Origin: Thermaceae bacterium
GTDB taxonomy: Bacteria > Deinococcota > Deinococci > Deinococcales > Marinithermaceae
Direction of reading: 5' to 3'
NCBI GenBank assembly: GCA_027023115.1
Contig: JALVWZ010000009.1
Span: 1 to 5,167 of the forward strand
Length of the DNA: 5,167 nucleotides
Below, one piece after another: positions 1 to 4,677 of the stretch. How positions within the stretch are numbered: position 1 is the stretch's first letter; every line of letters starts with the position of its first letter. The position numbers and the translations under genes are program-made. The notes under the pieces are model-generated. The model did not search any database and had not been told where the DNA came from. It saw only the letters and a list, made by a program, of their open reading frames with translations.

Positions 1-251
1 TAGAGCTTCAACTGGTAGCTGCCGCTGGCGTCCGGGGTCCAGTCGATTTCACCCCGCCCGTCCTGGGCGACGATGGTAACCACCCGCACCCCATCGGGGC
101 CGGCGATCTCCACCGGGTATGCTCCCTGCTCGACCCCCTCGACCACGATCTCTAGCGGCTCCCCTACCCGCGCCTGCCGGGGAACTTGTAAGGACTGGGC
201 CAGTGCCATACCGGCCGTAAGGATGGCGATCAGTAAGAGTAGCTTCCGCAT
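1..251 (-). CDS. Exported protein of unknown function, N-terminal part only
   Basis: The reading frame starts at the ATG complementary to 249-251 and is open to the left edge, giving 83 residues. The N-terminus is a clear Sec signal peptide: MRK, then a hydrophobic run from Leu4 to about Met15, then ALA-Q with likely cleavage after Ala18. There is no lipobox cysteine, so the product should be periplasmic, outer-membrane or secreted. The mature part (PRQARVGEPLEIVVEG, later GEIDWTPDASGSYQLKL) has the alternating hydrophobic and Gly/Pro pattern of an Ig-like or macroglobulin-like beta domain, but I do not recognise a family. The codon cut by the edge begins TA, so it is either Tyr or a stop; the gene could therefore be longer or end right there. 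It is divergent from sdaAB with 39 bp between the start codons. No Shine-Dalgarno is seen. An overlapping frame giving MAQWIHAEATL from position 267 has no signal peptide or family resemblance and is less likely. Confidence 0.7.
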   Translation of the reverse strand, partial: MRKLLLLIAILTAGMALAQSLQVPRQARVGEPLEIVVEGVEQGAYPVEIAGPDGVRVVTIVAQDGRGEIDWTPDASGSYQLKL

Positions 252-257
252 GTATCC

Positions 258-263
258 ATTGTG
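258..263 (-). promoter_or_regulatory. Possible -10 element for leaderless transcription of the minus-strand gene
   Basis: Read on the minus strand, CACAAT is followed by 6 nt (GGATAC) and then the ATG, so transcription would start at or next to the start codon. No convincing -35 box lies 16-19 bp further upstream. The call rests on the spacing, which matches the two plus-strand promoters in this window, and is tentative. Confidence 0.25.
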
Positions 264-278
264 CCACGGCCCGGCGTC

Positions 279-284
279 TAAAAT
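279..284 (+). promoter_or_regulatory. Probable -10 element for leaderless transcription of sdaAB
   Basis: TAAAAT lies exactly 6 nt before the sdaAB ATG, and no purine-rich Shine-Dalgarno is present between the divergent starts. This is the leaderless arrangement common in Deinococcota, where the mRNA begins at the start codon. The -35 region is weak, and it would overlap the opposing minus-strand promoter and start codon, so the two promoters may compete for polymerase. Confidence 0.45.
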
Positions 285-290
285 GACCCC

Positions 291-956
291 ATGGGGATAT
301 TGCAAATGATTGGTCCGGTCATGGTCGGCCCTTCCTCGAGCCATACAGCCGGCGCGGTTCGCATCGCCTGGCTGGCTCGGGCCGTTTTGGGTGCGGCGCC
401 CGAGCAGGTTACGTTTGGACTGCACGGCAGCTTTGCCAAGACCGGGCGCGGCCACGGAACTCACTTGGCGCTCCTGGCCGGGGTTCTCGGCCTCGCCACC
501 GACGACGAGCGGATCAGGGAAGCCGACCGGCTGGCGGACGCCGCCGGTTTGCGCTACCGGTTCGAGAACGTCGAGCTGGGCGACGTTCACCCCAATACCG
601 TTCGTATCGAGCTGAGCGCCGGCGCAGAGAGCCACGTGGTGGTAGGCAGCTCCATTGGCGGCGGAGTAGTGCGGATCTGGCAAATAGACGGCCTGGACGC
701 CTACCTGAGCGGTGAAGCGCCGGCGCTTCTGGTGCGCCACCGCGACCGCCCCGGAGCCATCGCGCGGGTGGCGCTAGTGCTGGCCGACGAAGGCATCAAC
801 ATTGCCCGCATCGTTTCCGGCCGCGCCCAGAAGGGCGGCGACGCCTTGATGAGCCTGGAGATGGACCAGCCGGCCAGCGAGGCGGCGCTGGCCTATCTGA
901 AGCACCTCGAGTTCGTACTCTGGGCAAGGCAACTGCCTGCGCTTCCTGATGTTTAA
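291..956 (+). CDS. sdaAB: L-serine dehydratase, iron-sulfur-dependent, beta subunit
   Basis: Beta subunit of the two-chain [4Fe-4S] L-serine dehydratase, which deaminates L-serine to pyruvate and ammonia in the cytoplasm. The 221-aa length matches stand-alone beta chains. The N-terminus carries the family hallmark IGPVMVGPSSSHTAGA (residues 7-22). Next come LHGSFAKTGRGHGTHLA (44-60) and SIGGGVVRI (121-129). Residues about 145-217 form an ACT domain (VRHRDRPGAIARVALVLADEG, then INIARIVSGR), the small-molecule-binding regulatory fold found in this subunit. The iron-sulfur cysteines belong to the alpha chain, which is not encoded next door: downstream is a separately promoted regulator. The alpha gene (sdaAA) must therefore lie elsewhere, or the split pair is unlinked. 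I chose the ATG at 291 because it gives the full conserved N-terminus and sits 6 nt after a -10 hexamer. No recognisable terminator follows, so some readthrough into the next operon is possible. Confidence 0.93.
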   Translation: MGILQMIGPVMVGPSSSHTAGAVRIAWLARAVLGAAPEQVTFGLHGSFAKTGRGHGTHLALLAGVLGLATDDERIREADRLADAAGLRYRFENVELGDVHPNTVRIELSAGAESHVVVGSSIGGGVVRIWQIDGLDAYLSGEAPALLVRHRDRPGAIARVALVLADEGINIARIVSGRAQKGGDALMSLEMDQPASEAALAYLKHLEFVLWARQLPALPDV

Positions 957-961
957 CATCT

Positions 962-977
962 TTTAGTATTGACTAAA
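962..977 (+). promoter_or_regulatory. Perfect inverted repeat, likely operator of the GbsR/MarR-type regulator
   Basis: TTTAGT-ATTG-ACTAAA has perfect 6-bp arms and a 4-bp centre. It overlaps the -35 box at 969-974, so a bound dimer would block polymerase. A related half-site follows on the same strand: ACTAAAC at 972-978 and ACTTAAC at 981-987 match at 6 of 7 positions, 9 bp apart. The dyad extends imperfectly outward: GTTTAAC at 951-957, over the sdaAB stop codon, matches the reverse complement of 982-988 at 5 of 7. The placement next to a MarR-like gene supports autoregulation, which is inferred. The arms are AT-rich with no T-tract, so this is not a terminator. Confidence 0.6.
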
Positions 978-998
978 CGTACTTAACCAGTGTAGGCT
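969..998 (+). promoter_or_regulatory. Promoter of the regulator-transporter operon, leaderless type
   Basis: The -35 box is TTGACT (969-974) and the -10 box is TAGGCT (993-998), separated by 18 bp. The -10 ends 6 nt before the ATG at 1005, predicting an mRNA that begins at the start codon. No good Shine-Dalgarno precedes that ATG. The -35 lies within the inverted repeat at 962-977. Confidence 0.6.
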
Positions 999-1004
999 CG
1001 CCTC

Positions 1005-1472
1005 ATGGATGGCGACTCGGGAGTCGTACGGCAACTCGTAGAACAGATGGGCATCGGCTTCGAGGCTTTTGGCATGCCGCGTATGGCCGGCCGGGTGCTG
1101 GGCTGGCTGATTTTGTCTGAGGAGGAAGAAGTTTCACTGGATGATCTGGCCGCCGGACTTGGTGTAAGTAAGGCATCGGTCAGCAACGCCACCCGCCTTT
1201 TGATTCAGATGGGCATCATCCGCCGCAGCGGCCGCCCCGGCAGCCGTCAGGCGTACTTCAAGGTGTCTTCCGACCCTTGGAACGCCATGCTGGCCATGGA
1301 AAAACGGGTAAGCCGCAGCTTTCTCGATTTCGCGCGCGAAGCCCGCGCCGCCCTGCCGGCGCGGCCAGAGCGCGACGCCCGGCTGGCCGAGATGGAAGGG
1401 GCCCTCGCGCTCTACATCGAGCTGCTCGAAACCTTTGCCCGCGAGTGGCACGAAAAGAGGAAGGCGCAATGA
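1005..1472 (+). CDS. GbsR/MarR-family winged-helix transcriptional regulator
   Basis: A 155-aa DNA-binding protein, the usual size for the family. The N-terminal part has the GbsR-like pattern VEQMGIGFEAFGMPRMAGRV (residues 12-31). A winged helix-turn-helix follows: LDDLAAGLGV (45-54), recognition helix KASVSNATRLLIQMG (56-70), and a wing rich in Arg and Gly (IIRRSGRPGSR, 71-81). The C-terminal half (about 95-153) is charged and helical and probably makes the dimer. Known relatives include GbsR of Bacillus, a repressor of glycine betaine uptake and synthesis, and many local regulators next to efflux or ABC genes. Here it is the first gene of a transporter operon, with a palindrome over its own -35 box, so it most likely represses this operon until an unknown ligand binds. 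Its stop overlaps the next start (ATGA at 1469-1472), which couples its translation to the permease. Confidence 0.85.
   Translation: MDGDSGVVRQLVEQMGIGFEAFGMPRMAGRVLGWLILSEEEEVSLDDLAAGLGVSKASVSNATRLLIQMGIIRRSGRPGSRQAYFKVSSDPWNAMLAMEKRVSRSFLDFAREARAALPARPERDARLAEMEGALALYIELLETFAREWHEKRKAQ
1456..1464 (+). promoter_or_regulatory. Ribosome binding site that fixes the first permease start
   Basis: AGAGGAAGG lies within the end of the regulator gene, 4 nt before the ATG at 1469 (8 nt from its GAGG core). It supports 1469 as the start. The same frame is open back to an ATG at 1277, but that part is out-of-frame regulator sequence. Confidence 0.65.
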
Positions 1473-2698
1473 GGAATGCTGCCGCGCTGACGACCGCCCG
1501 CCTCGCTTGGCGAAACATTTGGCGGCACCGTCAGCGCACCTACTTGTTGGCGGCGGTGGTGGCCTACGCCACGGTAGCTACTATCTTCTACTGGAGCTTG
1601 GTCGACGGTTACATGTTGTCGGTGCTCGAGGCCCACGCCCGCTACGTGCTGGCCCCGGTAACCGTGGCCCGCACGGCCTGGTTCGCCGATCCCGACCCCG
1701 AAAACGGCATGACGGACACCGAGCGGGCGCTGGCGGCTCTGGCCAGCGCCGACTCGCCGCCGTACGCGCCCCGGCTGCGCTTCGCCGGCCTGCTCACCTC
1801 CCCCTACCTCTCGGAAACGGCCTTCCTGCGCGGCGTGGACCCGTTTGCCGAGACCGCCGTTTCGCGAGTTCCCGCGAGGGTGGGCGAGGGGCGCTGGCTG
1901 ACCGCCTCCGGCGAGGTAGTTTTGGGCTACAAGCTGGCAAAACGTCTCGACGTGCGCCTGGGCGAACGGCTGGTGGTCAGCACCGCGGCGCTGGCGGGAC
2001 CGCGTTCGTTGGGCCTGGAAGTCGTGGGGCTAACGCACGCCCGGGTTTCCACCGTTGACAACTCCGGCGTCTATCTGCACATAGACGACGCTCGTTATTT
2101 GACCGGCTTGCCGGGAGCGACTCATCTTGCGGTGAACGCTCCGCTCGGCCGCGAACAAGCGCTGGCCCGTCGGCTGGCGAAGGCGCTGCCCGCCAGCCTG
2201 ACCGCCAAGCCGGTTTGGGACTTGGTAGGCCCCATCAAGACCGACGTCGAGGCCGCGAAAAAGCTCTCACTGCCAATCGGCCTCTTGCTGGCTATCTTCG
2301 CGGCGCTGGCGGTGACCAGCACGCTGATCGTCAGCGTGCTCGAGCGCACCCGCGAGTTCGGCGTCATCCTGGCGCTGGGAATGAACAGCGGCAACCTGGG
2401 TTGGATGATCGTCCTCGAAGCGGCGTTCGCCACCGCCGTCGGCTGGCTGCTGGGGCTGCTGCTGGGTTACGTGCTCATCTACTACACCTCCACCCACAAC
2501 GTCCTCGGGCCCTTCTTCCAGCTATACGGCGAGGCCTGGAGCGAGGCCGGCTTTGCCGAAGAGTTCTACACCTTCCTCTCGCCGCTTTACGTTTTATATT
2601 CGCTGATCACCGTGATCGTCTCGGCGCTCGCCGCTTTCTTCTTCCCCGCCCTGCGGGCGCGGCGACTGCAGGCAGCTGCGGCACTGCGTTGGGAATAG
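1469..2698 (+). CDS. ABC transporter permease, FtsX/LolCE/MacB type (first of two)
   Basis: Inner-membrane permease of 409 aa with the four-helix FtsX-type layout. After a basic cytoplasmic N-terminus (ARLAWRNIWRHRQR, residues 10-23) comes TM1 (about 24-45). A large extracytoplasmic domain follows (about 46-266). TM2 (about 268-291), TM3 (about 312-340) and TM4 (about 371-393) lie at the C-terminus, before a basic cytoplasmic tail (RARRLQAAAALRW). The stretch LERTREFGVILALG (291-304) after TM2 is the conserved cytoplasmic segment of this permease class that contacts the ATPase. The family includes LolC/LolE (lipoprotein release), MacB and FtsX; these work as mechanotransmitters rather than as channels. 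The loop between TM3 and TM4 is acidic and aromatic. The gene overlaps the regulator by 4 bp, and its stop codon shares a base with the next gene's Shine-Dalgarno. It probably pairs with the second permease. The substrate cannot be told from sequence. Confidence 0.87.
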   Translation: MRNAAALTTARLAWRNIWRHRQRTYLLAAVVAYATVATIFYWSLVDGYMLSVLEAHARYVLAPVTVARTAWFADPDPENGMTDTERALAALASADSPPYAPRLRFAGLLTSPYLSETAFLRGVDPFAETAVSRVPARVGEGRWLTASGEVVLGYKLAKRLDVRLGERLVVSTAALAGPRSLGLEVVGLTHARVSTVDNSGVYLHIDDARYLTGLPGATHLAVNAPLGREQALARRLAKALPASLTAKPVWDLVGPIKTDVEAAKKLSLPIGLLLAIFAALAVTSTLIVSVLERTREFGVILALGMNSGNLGWMIVLEAAFATAVGWLLGLLLGYVLIYYTSTHNVLGPFFQLYGEAWSEAGFAEEFYTFLSPLYVLYSLITVIVSALAAFFFPALRARRLQAAAALRWE

Positions 2699-2704
2699 GA
2701 GGAG
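2698..2704 (+). promoter_or_regulatory. Strong ribosome binding site of the LolA-like gene
   Basis: GGAGGAG begins at the last base of the preceding TAG stop and ends 2 nt before the ATG at 2707 (6 nt from its first GGAG). The 12 bases at 2695-2706 recur exactly at 4664-4675, before the ATPase gene. Confidence 0.7.
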
Positions 2705-2706
2705 TT

Positions 2707-3438
2707 ATGAAGCAATACCTGACCATACTCTTACTGCTTGCCACTACCGCCCTGGCCAGCCCTGACCCGCGAGCAATTCTGCACCAGGCGCTAAACCGTC
2801 TGCGCGGTCCGGCCATGACCGCCACCTACACCCTGGTGGTCGAACGTCCCGACCGCAGCAAGACTTATGAGCTGCGCGTCGTCAGCGACGGCGACCGCAA
2901 GGCGCTGATCCGGGTAATCCTGCCCAAGCGCGACGCCGGCCAGGCCTTCCTGACCATCGGCGACGACATCTGGGTCTACAACCCCCGCCTGGGGCGGGTG
3001 CTGCGGCTGCCGCCCAGCGGCCACAACAGCCGCTTTCTGGGGTCCGACGTTAGCTACGCCGACCTCTCCGGCCGCGACCTGGAGGACAACTACCAGCCGC
3101 AAACGCGGGACGTGAACGAAGACGCCATACTTCTGGAACTCACGCCCAAGCCGCACGCCCCCACCCCTTGGGGCAAGGTTACGCTGGCCGTCGAGAAGAA
3201 GCGCGTTCTGCCGCAAAAGATCGTCTACTATGACCAGCGCGGCAATCCGGTCAAGGAAGTGGTCATTAGCGGCTTCGCCGAGTACGCGCCCGGCCGCTAT
3301 CTGATCACTACAAGCAAGGTTCGCGACCTGCTAAACCAGGGCTGGCGCACCAGGTTCGAGGTTTCGGACTGGAGGGTGGGGCCGGTGCCGGACGGCTGCT
3401 TCGCGCAGAGCGCGCTTAAGCGGGGGTGCCGTTACTGA
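2707..3438 (+). CDS. LolA-like periplasmic protein (outer membrane lipoprotein-sorting protein family, COG2834)
   Basis: A 243-aa exported protein. Residues 1-17 form a Sec signal peptide (MKQY, then LTILLLLATTALA) with likely cleavage before Ser18; without a lipobox cysteine it should be soluble in the periplasm. The mature chain has features of the LolA-like COG2834 group: AILHQALNRLRGPAMTATYTL (23-43), the strand pair FLTIGDDIWVYNPRLGRVLRL (81-101), and the hallmark FLGSDVSYADLSGRDLEDNY (110-129). These proteins adopt an open beta-barrel that holds lipid chains; E. coli LolA carries lipoproteins released by LolCDE. Lying between two FtsX-type permeases, this one is the natural partner of the transporter. 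The C-terminus is unusual in carrying the only two cysteines, Cys231 and Cys241, just before the end (GCFAQSALKRGCRY), possibly a disulfide. I chose the ATG at 2707 for its signal peptide and Shine-Dalgarno; the frame is open upstream but that part is shadow. The stop overlaps the next start (TGATG). The cargo is unknown. Confidence 0.85.
   Translation: MKQYLTILLLLATTALASPDPRAILHQALNRLRGPAMTATYTLVVERPDRSKTYELRVVSDGDRKALIRVILPKRDAGQAFLTIGDDIWVYNPRLGRVLRLPPSGHNSRFLGSDVSYADLSGRDLEDNYQPQTRDVNEDAILLELTPKPHAPTPWGKVTLAVEKKRVLPQKIVYYDQRGNPVKEVVISGFAEYAPGRYLITTSKVRDLLNQGWRTRFEVSDWRVGPVPDGCFAQSALKRGCRY
3422..3428 (+). promoter_or_regulatory. Probable ribosome binding site of the second permease
   Basis: GGGGGTG lies 9 nt before the ATG at 3438, inside the end of the LolA-like gene. 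An in-frame GTG at 3426 would add only MPLL and would lie inside this site, so the ATG in the TGATG overlap is preferred. Confidence 0.5.
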
Positions 3439-4667
3439 TGTGGTCGCTGGCCTGGAAGAACGTGCGCCGCGGCCGGGGCCGCAGTTTGCTGACCGGCGCC
3501 GCGGTGGCTGCGGTGGTGGCGTTGATGATGATCATGTACGGTTTTAGCGGCGCGGTTGTAAACGGCATGTTTCAGAACATGACGCGCAGCACCGGGCACT
3601 TGATATTGAGAGTGAAGAACGCTGACAAAATACGCGAGTTCGAGCGCGGCCTGATCCAAGACGCGCCGGCTTTGCAAGAACGCCTGGCACGGGCCCTGCC
3701 GGGCGCCGACGTCGAGGCGATGTTGGAGGTGCCCGCCTTGCTGGCCGGTGAGAAGCGCTCTCGCGGGGTCTTGCTTTACGGTCTCGAGCCCGGCGGCCGT
3801 CTGATGAAGGAGTTCGTGACCAAAAAACTGATGGCGGGCGGCCCGCCTCAAAACGGCGAGGAGTGGAGCGCTGCTCTCGGTCGCGCGCTGGCGCGGGCGC
3901 TCAAGGTGAAAGTCGGCGACAGCGTTTACGCCTTCGTACCCAATACCAGCGGCATCGGCGCCGCCGCTTTCACCGTTTCTGGGCTGGTCGCGTTACCCGA
4001 GAGCACCATGGAAGCGCGCACGGCAGTCATAACGCTGGCGGCGGCACAGGAGCTGGCGGCCCCGAACGCTGCCAGCCGGATCGTAATCTTTCTGCCCGGC
4101 CTGATTAGCCCCGCCCAACAAGGCCGGCTGGAGCAGGCGCGCAGCAAACTGGCGCCGCTGGTGCCCGGCGGATTCGAGCTGCTCACCTGGAGGCAGGCGG
4201 AGCCGGCAATGGCTGCCATCCTGGACATGATGACGCCACTCTTGCTTATCTACGCGGTAATCTTCTTCGTGCTCGCCGGATTGCTGGTGGTCAATACGGT
4301 CTACCTCGGTCTGGTCGAACGCATCCGCGAGTTCGGCGTAATCATCGCCCTGGGAGCCGATCGCTGGCGGATAATGCGCTTGGTGATCATAGAAAGCCTG
4401 CTGCTGGTGCTGAGCGGGGCGGCGGTTGGCGGAGCCCTGGGCGGCCTGGCCGTTTGGCGGATGAGTCACGGCTTCAGCCTGCCCGGGCCGTTGGCCCGCC
4501 AGTACGCCGAGTTTGGCCTGCCAGTCGTCATGTACGCCAGCATTACCCCTGCGCAGGTGGCGCTGGTCTTCGCGTTTGCAGTGCTCACGGCTCTGGCCAG
4601 CGCTCTTTGGCCGGCTTGGCTGGCGGGGCGGCTGGAACCCGTAGAGGCCATGCGCCACGTCGCATAG
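3438..4667 (+). CDS. ABC transporter permease, FtsX/LolCE/MacB type (second of two)
   Basis: Inner-membrane permease of 409 aa, the same length as the first. The layout is a basic N-terminus (AWKNVRRGRGRS, residues 5-16), TM1 (about 17-40), an extracytoplasmic domain (about 41-262), TM2 (about 266-290), TM3 (about 313-340) and TM4 (about 371-394), then a short tail ending RLEPVEAMRHVA, typical of the family. VERIREFGVIIALG (293-306) is the conserved ATPase-facing segment and closely matches the first permease (LERTREFGVILALG); a 15-base stretch of DNA there is identical (2350-2364 and 4325-4339). Outside the membrane-proximal parts the two proteins look only distantly related, as expected for a LolC/LolE-like heterodimer. 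The extracytoplasmic domain would be the contact for the LolA-like protein, but I cannot identify the LolC-type hook from sequence alone. The start at 3438 overlaps the upstream stop by one base. The ATPase gene follows after 10 nt. Confidence 0.88.
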   Translation: MWSLAWKNVRRGRGRSLLTGAAVAAVVALMMIMYGFSGAVVNGMFQNMTRSTGHLILRVKNADKIREFERGLIQDAPALQERLARALPGADVEAMLEVPALLAGEKRSRGVLLYGLEPGGRLMKEFVTKKLMAGGPPQNGEEWSAALGRALARALKVKVGDSVYAFVPNTSGIGAAAFTVSGLVALPESTMEARTAVITLAAAQELAAPNAASRIVIFLPGLISPAQQGRLEQARSKLAPLVPGGFELLTWRQAEPAMAAILDMMTPLLLIYAVIFFVLAGLLVVNTVYLGLVERIREFGVIIALGADRWRIMRLVIIESLLLVLSGAAVGGALGGLAVWRMSHGFSLPGPLARQYAEFGLPVVMYASITPAQVALVFAFAVLTALASALWPAWLAGRLEPVEAMRHVA

Positions 4668-4673
4668 GAGGAG
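4667..4673 (+). promoter_or_regulatory. Strong ribosome binding site of the ABC ATPase gene
   Basis: GGAGGAG starts at the last base of the permease TAG stop and ends 4 nt before the ATG at 4678. It is part of the 12-base stop/Shine-Dalgarno block that also occurs at 2695-2706. Confidence 0.7.
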
Positions 4674-4677
4674 TTGC

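Noticed and set aside
1..60. Fold-back repeat at the left edge like the one at the right edge
   Set aside because: I looked for a reverse-complement copy of the first bases nearby and found none.
957..1004. Intrinsic terminator for sdaAB in the stem at 962-977
   Set aside because: The stem is only 6 bp, AT-rich and lacks a following T-tract. Its position over the -35 box fits an operator better.
1277..1468. Upstream extension of the first permease frame to an ATG at 1277
   Set aside because: The added residues are Arg/Ala-rich out-of-frame regulator sequence. The ATG at 1469 has a good Shine-Dalgarno and the normal permease N-terminus.
1435..2058. Plus-strand open frame of 207 codons overlapping the first permease
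   Set aside because: It is very Arg/Gly-rich with no motif, and is a frame shadow of the permease.
2215..2706. Upstream extension of the LolA-like frame to 2215
   Set aside because: The residues are an Arg-rich shadow of the permease. The signal peptide and GGAGGAG place the start at 2707.
3432..3851. Minus-strand open frame of 139 codons opposite the start of the second permease
   Set aside because: Its His/Gln/Ala-rich composition is the usual shadow of a coding strand with strong GC wobble bias; it has no motif.
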